Assembly (NCBI GenBank): GCA_014621425.1 | Contig: JAANBB010000027.1 | Location: 138-64,137 of the forward strand | Direction of reading: 5' to 3' | Length of the DNA stretch: 64,000 nucleotides | Origin: Cylindrodendrum hubeiense | Lineage: Eukaryota > Ascomycota > Sordariomycetes > Hypocreales > Nectriaceae | The notes under the pieces: model-generated | Told to the model about the DNA's origin: nothing | What the model saw: the letters and a program-made list of their open reading frames with translations, nothing else | Databases searched by the model: none | Part shown: in pieces, positions 10,706-20,584 of the stretch | How the letters are laid out: each line of letters opens with the position of its first letter | Position numbering within the stretch: the stretch's first letter is position 1 | Made by a program: the position numbers and the translations under genes

Positions 10706-11551
10706 GACTCGACGATTCCAATGACAGCATGCAAAACCGTGCAGATGCCGAAGATCAGTACGGGTCAGGCTTATTAGTCTTTACGAGGGCATTTATGCTG
10801 CAGAAACCCCACGTTCGGCAATGCTACCGGGATGTGGAGTGCCGCAGGTGGAAGCCGGGGCATTTGCGGGGTATCGTCTGCAAGAATAGGGACCCGGGAA
10901 CTATACCTACTCTGTGCTAGACCCATTGGATGTCGTCTGGAGCTCAGCTTGCTGCTTGGACTAGCTACCCTGTACGGTCGACTTTCTACGAGCAGCGTAT
11001 CACTCGTCAGATTGGATAGGTTGCATCTCCGCTTGCTTGGTTGCCTTTTGAGGCCATAAGTATGTTATGCATATGATGATAGAATGGGAGAGAAGTGACA
11101 GTGCGCGATGGATGGCACAATTGTGTTGGTAAATAAAGCGCAATGTGGCGAGCCAAGTTCGAGCTACGGGCGTTCCACACCGCCAACTATTTATTTAGGT
11201 TAGAACTCCACTGAAGAAAGCGCCGTGAAGTAGACACCTCGGGCATATGAAGGAAGCCTGATGAGAAGAACATAAACCCAGCCATGCTCTGTGAGAACCG
11301 ACCGCCAATCAGTCTGATCGTCAGCACAATTCCCGATAAGAGACAGATCAAAACCATCACGAGGACATGTACAGGACGGGAAATCCTCGGGCTTCCGCCA
11401 ACTGCTCGACTCCACCCTTCCAGGGTTCCCCTCGCCTAAAAGGAATCGCGACTGCGACGTCTCCAACCAAGACGACCTTGGCTTCGAATTGCGTCTTTGT
11501 ACTAAGTGCGACACTATCTTTGTGCGACGCTGCTTTCGTCGTTTAGCAACC
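10706..11551. other. Divergent promoter region, no gene
   Basis: 846 bp between two divergent starts (10705 minus, 11552 plus). Short frames here lack family features. No copy of ACCGAGCCG was seen, so the regulator does not obviously control itself through that element. Confidence 0.55.
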
Positions 11552-13609
11552 ATGGATAAACCCTGGCCCTCCATGATACCCCCGAGTCATGTCCCTGCAC
11601 CCGCTACATCGACTTCGCTTTTAGGCAAATTAAACGCCGGTCTTCCTTTCAAAATACCTCTCGTTTGCATCTTGCTGTGGATAATTGCCTCGTTTTCGTA
11701 TCCTCACAGTGTAGATACTGCCGCCCCATGGGAATTTGAGCAGCAACCCGACACGGAACCGCAGCAGCAATTCCGCTGGGAAGACACTACCCCCCAGACA
11801 TCTCTTCAATACGTGCCTTGCTACACTTCCTACCAATGTGCGCGCCTCTCTGTGCCACTTAATTGGAACACGTCGACGGCCGAGCAGGAGAATGGTCCTC
11901 GTGCAGCCATAGCCATTATTAAGCTCCCTGCCAAAGTCCCCGTGACGGATCCACGATATGGTGGCCCAGTGCTGGTGAACCCCGGTGGCCCCGGCGAGTC
12001 TGGCGTCTACCAGGTGCTCACCGACGGCAAGAGTCTCCAGAACATCCTCGACGATCCTGTATCTCCAGATGCCCATGAGCCGGGCGCTGTGGGCGGAAAG
12101 TACTTCGATATTCTGTCCTTTGACCCACGAGGTGTCAACAACACAACGCCTCAACTGCGATGTTTCTCTGATGCATTTGACCAGCAGGCCTGGCTGCTCA
12201 GCTTGCCCGACTACGGCTTGCTGTGGCATAGTGAGAGTAATACTGGCATGGAGTGGGCACGAGCTGCTGCCCTCGGGGCCAGCTGCTCCTACGGTGAAGA
12301 TGAGACGGGCATCCTGCCGCATTTGAACACGGCCCAAACCGTTCAAGACATGCTGCAAATTGTCGAAAAGCATGGAGAGTGGCGGGAAAATGAGGCCAGG
12401 GACCTGCTCTCGCATCCTAGAACCGGGTGTCGGAAGAGCACAACCGATATCATTGACCGGACGGCGTATCAGCCCGGCCAGGAAATGGTCCAGTATTGGG
12501 GTATGAGCTACGGAACACTCATAGGCGCGACATTCGCAGCAATGCACCCTGATAGAGTCGGCCGAATAGTCATCGACGGCGTTGTTGACCCGGCAGACCA
12601 CTACGCGGGGACTTGGCTCACTCAGTTGCAAGATTCCGACAAGATCATCTCCAAATTTTGCGAGTACTGCTTCCAGTCTGGGCCGGAGAGATGTGCTCTC
12701 TATACGGGCTCCTCGGGTGCCGACGTAGAGGCCCGCCTAACATCCATCTTGTTTAATCTCAAAGCCAGCCCAATCGCCATGCCCCCGTCTCGTTCTGGCG
12801 ATGGTCCGGCCTTCATCACATATGGCGACGCCCATCTAGCGCTTCTGTCGGGAATGTACTTCCCCTTTGCTGTGGCAGAAGACTTCTTCGACTTGCTTGT
12901 CGCAGTCGAGGGCAGAAACACGTCGTCTCCAGCCCTCTTGCGGGTCATCGCCACGAAGCAAGGAACACTCAACAAGGCGGGGTGCGAGCCAAAGGGGTCT
13001 CATCCAGAGGAGCGAGTTCCGTACGTTTCAGGTTTTGGTTCGTTTCAGGCCATCTCATGCATGGATAGCGGAAATATCTCGAATTTGACTCGTGAGGGCT
13101 TCAATGAGTATCTGGCCGAGGTGGAAGCACAGGGACGATGGATCAGCCCCAGCTGGGCTCGGAACAAACTTTCTTGTCTAGGATACACCGCTCAGCCGGC
13201 GTGGAACCTAGGCCTGAGCTTTAAGGAGCGAGAATGGGCGAATACATCCCACCCATTGCTCATAGTTAGCAATACTCACGACACAGTGACACCGCTGCGG
13301 AACGCGCGCCGAGTTTCGACCCTGTTCCCAGGCAGTGTAGTGCTGCAGCAGGACTCTCAGGGCCACTGCTCGCACTCGAACCCATCGCTGTGCACTGCGA
13401 AGACAATCCGAGCCTACTTCCAAACAGGCGAGCTGCCGTCTGAGGGAACCATCTGTGAGCCCGCGATCCGGCCGTTTTTAGGCTGTACAGCAGGAAATGA
13501 CAGTGGAAGGGGCGAGTGCAAATTTACGAATCACGAAGAGGCTAGGTTGTGGGAGACAATGGTTGAGCTGGCAGATCCATTTGGACTACGACCCAAGGAG
13601 AAACGATAG
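11552..13609 (+). CDS. TAP-type alpha/beta hydrolase (tripeptidyl/prolyl aminopeptidase-like, S33)
   Basis: A single exon of 685 residues. An ATG exists 63 nt upstream in frame, but ACCATGG at 11552 has the better context and places the hydrophobic segment (about residues 34-54) near the N-terminus as a signal anchor. The enzyme therefore probably faces the secretory lumen or cell exterior. PVLVNPGGPGESG is the oxyanion loop. The triad can be placed at Ser319 (GMSYGT), Asp577 (NTHDTVTP) and His605 (QGHCSH), the last inside the TAP-like C-terminal domain. It has many Cys and several N-glycosylation sequons. The family removes N-terminal di-/tripeptides or hydrolyses esters. An insertion around 291-308 (after EKHGEWRE) departs from bacterial homologues. 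Confidence 0.9.
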   Translation: MDKPWPSMIPPSHVPAPATSTSLLGKLNAGLPFKIPLVCILLWIIASFSYPHSVDTAAPWEFEQQPDTEPQQQFRWEDTTPQTSLQYVPCYTSYQCARLSVPLNWNTSTAEQENGPRAAIAIIKLPAKVPVTDPRYGGPVLVNPGGPGESGVYQVLTDGKSLQNILDDPVSPDAHEPGAVGGKYFDILSFDPRGVNNTTPQLRCFSDAFDQQAWLLSLPDYGLLWHSESNTGMEWARAAALGASCSYGEDETGILPHLNTAQTVQDMLQIVEKHGEWRENEARDLLSHPRTGCRKSTTDIIDRTAYQPGQEMVQYWGMSYGTLIGATFAAMHPDRVGRIVIDGVVDPADHYAGTWLTQLQDSDKIISKFCEYCFQSGPERCALYTGSSGADVEARLTSILFNLKASPIAMPPSRSGDGPAFITYGDAHLALLSGMYFPFAVAEDFFDLLVAVEGRNTSSPALLRVIATKQGTLNKAGCEPKGSHPEERVPYVSGFGSFQAISCMDSGNISNLTREGFNEYLAEVEAQGRWISPSWARNKLSCLGYTAQPAWNLGLSFKEREWANTSHPLLIVSNTHDTVTPLRNARRVSTLFPGSVVLQQDSQGHCSHSNPSLCTAKTIRAYFQTGELPSEGTICEPAIRPFLGCTAGNDSGRGECKFTNHEEARLWETMVELADPFGLRPKEKR

Positions 13610-13748
13610 ACCTTTCCATCATCACCAAATCTTTTACTATTCTATTGACCAATTAGCCCCTTTAGACTGAATAGAGCTTTATATAGCCTTCCGACATTTC
13701 CTACAAAGCATCTTGAGACTGATTTGGTGGTCCGCGAGACAGGTGTCG

Positions 13749-14948
13749 TTATATAGAGGCAAGAAAATAGAAGACTGTTCCGAATGACAGCATTATCGAG
13801 CCAACGAGAAGACTTGCCGTTGTCGCATCACCTGACGAAGGAATCAGGGCGGCGTTGAGAAGAATTCCGACAACTCCAGCAGCACCCCACGTGGTGAGGA
13901 CCTGTCCATAACTGTGGGGAAATTGGGAGGGATTGGTTTGTTGGGCTTTGATCGAACCTGGTAGGATGCTGAACCCTATACCGTGGCTAAATAAGATCGT
14001 AGACAGGGTAATCATGGCCATTGCCGGCTCTGAGAATCGTGAAAATGTGACCAGAACGAAGCCACGAAGGCAAAACAAGAGTGCAAAGGAAGACCTTGTC
14101 CCTAGTCTTGAGTTTAACGGGGAAGCTAGGAGCCCCCCAAAGGTAAGGGAGATCATGGCGTATGGTAGGATGTGTAAGGGGTAATCATGAACGCCCTCTC
14201 GTCTGTAATATGACGCGATAGGTAGCAACGCGGAGAATGCCATCATTCCAGGCAAGGCGTTGAAAAAGAGTAAAACGTAGAAAGAAAGCCCAGTGGAGCT
14301 TGCTGTTGCTTTGCGAGGGGAGGGGGAATTGCCACTATCCGCACCGCTGGGCAACAAAGCCATAGTGGCTGTTGCAATAGTGATGAATAAAATTCCCCCA
14401 GACATGAGAATCTGCCCGAGCTGCCGTGAACTCAGGGAGCCGAAGTGTAGGAACGAGCTTAAGGCGATGCACGCCGCCGCGCCCGATGAAAATCCTAGAG
14501 GCCCAATGGCACCCCTGGCGAGAGGCTGGCTGGGAAACCCTTGCCCCATCATAATAACAACAGCTAGATATGCCCACCCGACGCCAATACCGCCAAGTGA
14601 GAGACATGCAAGAATGCCTTGGAAATTGGAGCGGGTCAAGAAGTAGCCTGTGCCACCCACTGCAAATCCCCAAAGCGCAGTGCCTCTCGAAGCAGTTGCG
14701 TAGGCTCCGATTCGATCCATCAAGGAAGCACAACTGCCCACCCCGATGGAAAGACCTAGGCAGGCCGCTGCAAAGGGCGCCAAAGACCAACAGTGAGTCA
14801 CACCCAGCAGCCTGGGTAGCTCAGCCTGGAGCGTGCTCAAGGCATAGACGGTTCCCACGCTGAACATGTTTGCGAAGCTGGCAAGCGCTATTTGGGATGG
14901 CGCTGCTGTTCTCCGCGGAGAAGACGAGGATGGGTCGGGAGGTGCCAT
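13749..14948 (-). CDS. MFS transporter, oxalate/formate- or monocarboxylate-like
   Basis: A single-exon gene of 399 residues with about 11-12 hydrophobic segments and a short Ser/Pro-rich N-terminus. Segment 1 (ALASFANMFSVGTVYALS) and the DRIG loop after segment 2 fit the OFA/MCT branch of the MFS. The middle loop (about 195-215) is short and polar. It lacks sugar-porter motifs (no PESPR). It lies divergent from the nitrilase at 15956, with a 1-kb shared upstream region, so import of a nitrile- or carboxylate-type substrate is a reasonable guess only. Its 3' end converges on the TAP hydrolase with 139 bp between. Confidence 0.85.
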   Translation of the reverse strand: MAPPDPSSSSPRRTAAPSQIALASFANMFSVGTVYALSTLQAELPRLLGVTHCWSLAPFAAACLGLSIGVGSCASLMDRIGAYATASRGTALWGFAVGGTGYFLTRSNFQGILACLSLGGIGVGWAYLAVVIMMGQGFPSQPLARGAIGPLGFSSGAAACIALSSFLHFGSLSSRQLGQILMSGGILFITIATATMALLPSGADSGNSPSPRKATASSTGLSFYVLLFFNALPGMMAFSALLPIASYYRREGVHDYPLHILPYAMISLTFGGLLASPLNSRLGTRSSFALLFCLRGFVLVTFSRFSEPAMAMITLSTILFSHGIGFSILPGSIKAQQTNPSQFPHSYGQVLTTWGAAGVVGILLNAALIPSSGDATTASLLVGSIMLSFGTVFYFLASI

Positions 14949-15955
14949 GATTTATGCTTTGGGCCTCGAGTGGTATTGCAGCGCGTAGTGACTGTAGAAT
15001 AATAGAGAGCCAGATCTGATGGCAGATGCCTGCAGCGAAAAGTGTTGATGAATTTGCGAAAGCCGCTCGCCGGTCAAATAACCGGTCTGATATATAACCG
15101 GGAGACGCAACCAGCAATTGGAAACATTGTACTGATCTGTTTTCAAGATACGAGCATGGAGCTGGCGATTTTGGGTTATGTAATTACTTCTGCTGCTCCA
15201 AAAGTCATTGGTCCGCCTGTATCGCTTATCACTTAGTCTGCAGTACTGGCGGCATCTCCGCTTCCAGGGCACATTCGTGGTTTGGCGGCTTCGGCGGATG
15301 CATCCGCGTCCTCGTTTTGAACTAGATTGATCGACCCAACATCTACCGGACCCAAAATCTTACCGATGAAGCTGAGTTCCAAGTTGGACATGATATCTCT
15401 AGATTGAGGAAGGAATTACACTTGCTGGAGTCTGGGCCCAGGTCCCGGCCGTTTCGGCCTGTGCAACCTCAGCGACCGTTACAGCTGCTCCGTCCTAGTG
15501 GAACAACCCATGGCGAGACCCGCTGACTTGGTGAAGTTGATTGCCCTTTCTGTCTCGTGCATAGTTCTGGATTCCGTCGTCTCCAAAGGATAGGCGTGTA
15601 CACAAAGCGGCGGACGCCCAGCCCGGGTGGCTCATTGAAGAACCACCTGAGTAATCGAGTGCGGAAGCTGGGCGGAAGCTGAGCGGAACATGCCGCCTGG
15701 ATGCACCCTCTCAACTTCTCAACCCCGCTCCGTTGTATTGCACATTCGCCACACGGATGCGGCCTTCTCCGTCATGATCCTCGACCTGACGGGCACAACG
15801 GGAACGACTCTATCTGGAGGTTTCACGTCGGCTTCTAGAAGAAGCCCCGACTTGGTATTTCACCCAAGACAATCGCTCTGAATCAGCGTGTAGAAGACTG
15901 GTATCGACGCCCAAGCAGATGAAAGCAAAACGCGTGTTAATCACACTCGCCAGCA
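14949..15955. promoter_or_regulatory. Divergent promoter, MFS carrier / nitrilase
   Basis: 1,007 bp with no convincing gene. It contains the perfect 14-bp palindrome GCGGATGCATCCGC at 15294-15307. Short frames crossing this region are not supported by any domain. Confidence 0.5.
15294..15307. promoter_or_regulatory. 14-bp palindrome GCGGATGCATCCGC
   Basis: A perfect palindrome between divergent starts, embedded in GGCGGCTTCGGCGGATGC. Its GCGGAT arms resemble the inverted repeats at 20252 and 25722, and GC-rich arms of this kind fit a Zn2Cys6 dimer. The function is inferred. Confidence 0.4.
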
Positions 15956-17074
15956 ATGAGCCGCTCAATCCGAATCGCTGCTTGCCATGCCTCTCCCGTT
16001 TTTCTCTCGGCTAGAGAAACAACGCATAAGGCCATTGGGTTGATCAAACAAGCCGCCAAGCACAAAGCAAATCTCGTCGTCTTCCCCGAAACGTACATAT
16101 CCGCATTCCCCACTTGGAGCGCTGTGCGATCTCCTCTCGAGAACCATGATCTCTTCAAGCGCATGGCTCTAGAGTCAGTCTACGCCGACGGCGAAGAAGT
16201 CCAGGCTATCCGTTCAGCTGCCAAGAAGATGGATGTTTTGGTTAGCATCGGCATATCGGAAAAAGTCCGCACGAGCAGCGCGACTCTATACAACTCGAAT
16301 CTCATCATTGGCAACAAGGGCGAGGTTCTGGTCCATCACCGCAAGTTGATGCCCACATTCTTCGAGAAGTTGACATGGGCACCGGGAGATGGCCATGGCT
16401 TACGAGTAGCCGAGACGCAATTTGGGAAGATTGGAAATCTCATTTGTGGCGAGAATACCAATCCATTAGCTCGCTACTCGCTCATGGCGCAAGGAGAGCA
16501 AGTCCATATATCGACCTGGCCGGCCATATGGCCAACACGCGGCCCCGAACCAATTTCTGATAACGTCGATGAGAATCATAACCCGCCTGATGGAAATTCG
16601 AGTGTCGCCAAAAATGCCAACTACGACAACGTTGCTGCCAACAGAACCCGAGCAGCAGCGCATTGCTTCGAAGCCAAGTGTTTCGGCGTTCTCTGCTCCG
16701 GAGTTCTTGGTATTGATGCTATCAAGACTATTGTGTCTGGCTCCTACAAGCCCCAATTGGTTTCCGATGTATTAGAGCAGTCTCAGCGTGGAGCGACCAT
16801 GTTTTTAGATCCGACTGGGGCATTGTTACAGGGTTTCACGATTGATGAACGCTCCCTGGAACACAAGCCTACCGATTATCTTCAGATGAATGAGGATATA
16901 TTATATGCTGATATGAACTTGGACGATTGTATCGAAGGAAAACAATACCACGATGTGGTTGGTGGCTACCAACGGTTGGACGTGTTTGAGGTCAAAGTTG
17001 ACAGGTCCCGGCGATACCCAGTCAACTTTGTTGAGGATGTAGAAAAAGCACCAAAGAATGAGGATCAAGATTAG
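15956..17074 (+). CDS. Nitrilase (carbon-nitrogen hydrolase superfamily)
   Basis: A single exon of 372 residues, cytosolic. The catalytic triad is Glu45 in FPETY, Lys130 in HHRKLMPT and Cys164 in LICGENTNPLARY. The CGENTNP sequence is that of true nitrilases (nitrile to acid plus ammonia), not the CWEH form of cyanide hydratases. The length suits the family. WAPGDGHGLRV and the ISTWPAIWP stretch are also conserved in fungal nitrilases. Substrate preference cannot be deduced. The start is the first ATG in frame (GCAATGAGC). Confidence 0.95.
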   Translation: MSRSIRIAACHASPVFLSARETTHKAIGLIKQAAKHKANLVVFPETYISAFPTWSAVRSPLENHDLFKRMALESVYADGEEVQAIRSAAKKMDVLVSIGISEKVRTSSATLYNSNLIIGNKGEVLVHHRKLMPTFFEKLTWAPGDGHGLRVAETQFGKIGNLICGENTNPLARYSLMAQGEQVHISTWPAIWPTRGPEPISDNVDENHNPPDGNSSVAKNANYDNVAANRTRAAAHCFEAKCFGVLCSGVLGIDAIKTIVSGSYKPQLVSDVLEQSQRGATMFLDPTGALLQGFTIDERSLEHKPTDYLQMNEDILYADMNLDDCIEGKQYHDVVGGYQRLDVFEVKVDRSRRYPVNFVEDVEKAPKNEDQD

Positions 17075-18276
17075 CTAGTCTAGGTGATCTGGGTTAACTT
17101 TTGTATTCTGCTTTCTCTTAGGTCTTCTTTTCTGGTCAGCTTGTGATAGGTCGTGATTTATACCGGTTTCCCTTCCTCAGTCTTTACGGCATGCTTGCAA
17201 CGATGGCATCTCTTGTAGCAATATAAATTGCAAATAAACAGCTGTAGCAGGCAACCCCCATTTTTGCCGGCGAAAAACAAGCTTCTCTTAAGACTGACGA
17301 TGCCAGCGCGAACGCAATTACTCGCACTTGGTGGATTAGCAAACGGGAAACAGGTATCTATCTATTCATAGAGTATAGCAAGTTTGATGAAAGTTAGTTG
17401 GTGCTGAGTTGGGGCTCCTGGGTCTTGCAGTGTGAGATGCCTTCAGAGGCGTTCTTGGCTGTGTGACAGCTAGGATGTTAGCCCATTGGATCCGGACTGC
17501 CTCTTATAGGAACTTCCGACCGGCATTCAGGTGATTGGATAAGGTCAGGTAGTTAGTAACTGACAACTGCAGGGTAGGATTGAAGTTTCCGCGATCATCA
17601 TAATCAGCCATCGTGGTGAGTGTTGGTAGCATGACTTTTTTTTAGCGAGCTCAATTTAGATTATTCTAGGCCCGCCTTTGCGACATTGTCTTATGACCCA
17701 TTTGATCAGATGATGCTGATAAATAGCATCGGCCAGGGTCATCTATTCTGTTCATTATGAGAGTCCCCTATCTATGCACCGATGGTGCGGATTGGGGGTA
17801 CTGATATGGGCACGAAAGCTCACCAGCCGCAAATTCGCCAGCTTTAAGGTAACAGAATTAATCTCGACCAAAATCCAGACATTAGGTCCACAACATCTCG
17901 TAAGCAATTGACAATCCGAGGGTAAAGTGTGTGTTCATGTGGTGAGAAGTGAAGTCATGAAAAGATTAGGAGAAAGTCGTTGAGAATTAAAGACTGTGGC
18001 TTCAGCTGGGCTGGGCCTAGAAGGTAAAGAAAACTGTAGGTAGATATTATGCTGTGAAAGTCCACAAAGATGCCGTGTAGAAATGAGAGTCCGGCAGTGC
18101 CTTCAATATCCCTAGTAGCCCCCTGAGCTCACGTGTAATCCCTGGCTAGTAGGCCATGTCCACCCGATACAGTACTGATCGAATCACTTGGAAAAGGCCG
18201 AGGTAACTTCAGAGACTATATTTCAGTATAGAATGAACATGCTCAATTCCTACGGATATTGCGGACAACCCCTGCT
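17075..18276. other. Intergenic between convergent genes, nothing seen
   Basis: 1.2 kb between the nitrilase and sugar-transporter 3' ends. The six frames hold only short stop-interrupted pieces, with no RNA gene, repeat or domain recognised. Such a long gap between convergent genes could hide a non-coding transcript, but nothing in the sequence shows it. Confidence 0.6.
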
Positions 18277-19890
18277 CTAACTAGTCGTAGTCTGTGCATT
18301 GCTGATGACTGCAAGGTCAGAGCCTTTCTCCAATGAACCTCCATGATCAGGGCTGACGTGAACGCCCTCAAAAAGTGCGTCAATCTCCTCAAGAGTCAAC
18401 CCCTTGGTTTCAACCCACTGGAAGTAGATGTAGAGCCAAATGAGGATGTTCCATGACGCATTGACAACGTATGTCTTCCAGCCAATACTCTCCATGAGGT
18501 ATGGGAATGCCATGGACACGAGAACTCCGCACGATTTGATCAACATGCCTTGCATTGCAATACCGTTGGCGCGCATGTTGTATGAGAGGACTTCCGGGAC
18601 GTACATTGCCGTGAGGGGAGTGATGCCAAATCCGTATGCCCCCAAGAAGAGAAAGATGCACGCAATGGTGCCATACGTTCCAGATTTATCGCCTGCTGTA
18701 CCGTACCTGGCTGTCAGGCCTGCGAGCATGTAGAAAAATACGCAGCACAATCCCAGGCTTATCAGTGCGAGACGACGACGGCCGAGTCGTTCTGCCAGGC
18801 TGGATCCAATAATAGCAACGACAAGCTGCCACGCGGAAAGGATAACATTGATTTGAAGTTGTGTCGTCGGATCGTCAATACCAGCTTGGCTTAGCATACT
18901 GCCAAAATAATATCTGAAAATCTGGGCGTTAGAATATTACAAGAATTGAGAATGGCAGCCACTTACGTGATGATGTTGGACCCAGTTAGCATTGCAAGCG
19001 GCGCAATAGAGAGCGCTAGTAGCAGTCTCTTTCGGTTGGACGGGGATTTGAACATGGTCGGTAAGCCAATGCTGCCTCCCTCGCCTTTCTCATATTCGAG
19101 AGTATCGATGATCTCCTTGTACTGCAGCTGTACGTTCGGATCCTGCTTGTCCGCGCCGTTGATCTTGGCAAGAACGTTTAAGGCTTCGTCTCTTCGATCA
19201 TTGAAAATCAACCATCGCGGCGACTCAGGGACGAAGTAGATGATTCCCATAACGACCAAGGGAGGAGCTGCCTGTAGAAGGGACGGGATTCGCCAAGCCC
19301 AGTTTGAAGGCTCTAAAGAAGAAGTCTGGTAATTTTGGTCAGTACAATATCCGCTTATGGTCATGTGAATCGATGGTATAACATACCCCGTAAGACATAC
19401 CAGCAGCAAGCAATGCACCAACGGCCCAGCATGAGAAATAGAGACCCAGGGCAAAAGGGCGGATAGCGGGTGCAGTGGTTTCAGCGACATATGTGCCGGC
19501 TGCAGTCTGTCCCAGCCCGACGCCAATTCCAATAATGAGTCTGCCGGCAATAAACATGGCGATGTTTGTTGCAGCTCCTGCAATGATTGCACCAATGATG
19601 TTGACAATTCCAGAGGCGTAGAGTCCGAGTTTGCGGCCTTTCCAGTCGATGAGCATGCCAGTGAAGGGGCCCACCAGAATAGCACCCAAAAAGGTGGCAC
19701 ACGTATTGACGGCAATGGTTGCCGTGGTGAGCTCGAAGTAGTCCTGGTACGACTGCATAACGTTCAGAGAACCCATGAGAGAGCCATCGTATGCGATTGT
19801 AACAGAGTCAACGACGCAGACTGAAACCACCAATGCGGTGGTCAAACTCTGACGCAGCAAGCTCTTGGATAGCGTGACGGGGCCTTCCAT
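18277..19890 (-). CDS. MFS sugar transporter (lactose/cellobiose-permease-like)
   Basis: Three exons (19890-19387, 19325-18967, 18913-18277) encode 499 residues; introns are 61 and 53 nt. The ATG at 19890 (MEGPVTLSK) is preferred over one 78 nt upstream. Sugar-porter signatures are present: DGSLMGS in TM1, DWKGRKLGL after TM2, GRLIIGIGVG, PESPRWL before the central loop, AERLGRRR, and the ending ETKGLTLEEIDALFEG. Twelve membrane segments are expected. The central loop has YEKGEGG. The overall type resembles fungal lactose/cellobiose permeases. It is divergent from a Zn2Cys6 gene (20585), itself followed by a GH3 beta-glucosidase, which points to uptake of a beta-glucoside or disaccharide by proton symport. 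Confidence 0.93.
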
Positions 19891-20584
19891 TGGTGCAGAT
19901 ATGGACAAAGAATGGTGGTAGAATATGTGTTTAAGATGGTATTTCAAGATGATGTGACTGACTCCCAAGGTTGTGGCGATGGCAACAGAGGAGTAAAGGC
20001 CATGTTATATCTCTCCTCTTGGACAGCAACTGGCATCAATTGACAGTGACAGCCGCAGACAGGATGCTGATAGTTTCCACGAAATGTCTGATAGGCGTAG
20101 GCAAATTAGTGATAGACAGAACCAGACGTCTCGACTGCTCCACAGATAAGCACTCTGGGGTATCAAGCCTCGCGGGAGAAAATCTGGGGAGCGTTCATGT
20201 AGCGTGACTGTGCGACCGTGGTGGCGCTGATACCACGAATATCAGACGAGACGGCGGATATCCCGCTTCTCATCCGCCGATGGCCACCCTGCTCGTGGCT
20301 TTCCGGTGGCCTCGATGGCTTCGCCGCGTGATTGGTCCTTTGAGTGGCGCTCCGCCGGATCCGCTCCAGTGTGGTGCTAATTGTTCGTATATACATACTC
20401 TGGGCCAGACCGGGCCGGAAGAGCTCCACAGCAGCTTAAGGACGGACATATCCCCGCCGTCTTCCGCCATCCTGAATCACTTCTCAGTACCCATCCCGCC
20501 TCTCCCACCAGCTTAAATCGCTGCCCAGCATCCATCCCGCCTCTTCCGCAGGACGCCAGCAGCGACGAAACAGCAATCGCCGAC
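19891..20584. promoter_or_regulatory. Divergent promoter, sugar transporter / regulator
   Basis: 694 bp. The right half is rich in CCGCC/GGCGG blocks, including the inverted repeat at 20252-20279 and a CCGCCGGATCCG stretch near 20352. No gene is supported here. Confidence 0.5.
20252..20279. promoter_or_regulatory. Inverted repeat CGGCGGAT-N12-ATCCGCCG
   Basis: Perfect 8-bp arms with a 12-nt spacer, about 360 bp from the transporter ATG and 310 bp from the regulator ATG. It is a candidate dimer site for the neighbouring Zn2Cys6 protein. Confidence 0.45.

Noticed and set aside
11630..12631. 333-codon open frame on the minus strand
   Set aside because: It lies entirely antisense to the TAP-type hydrolase, whose triad and domain order are clear; GC-rich coding DNA often leaves the antisense open.
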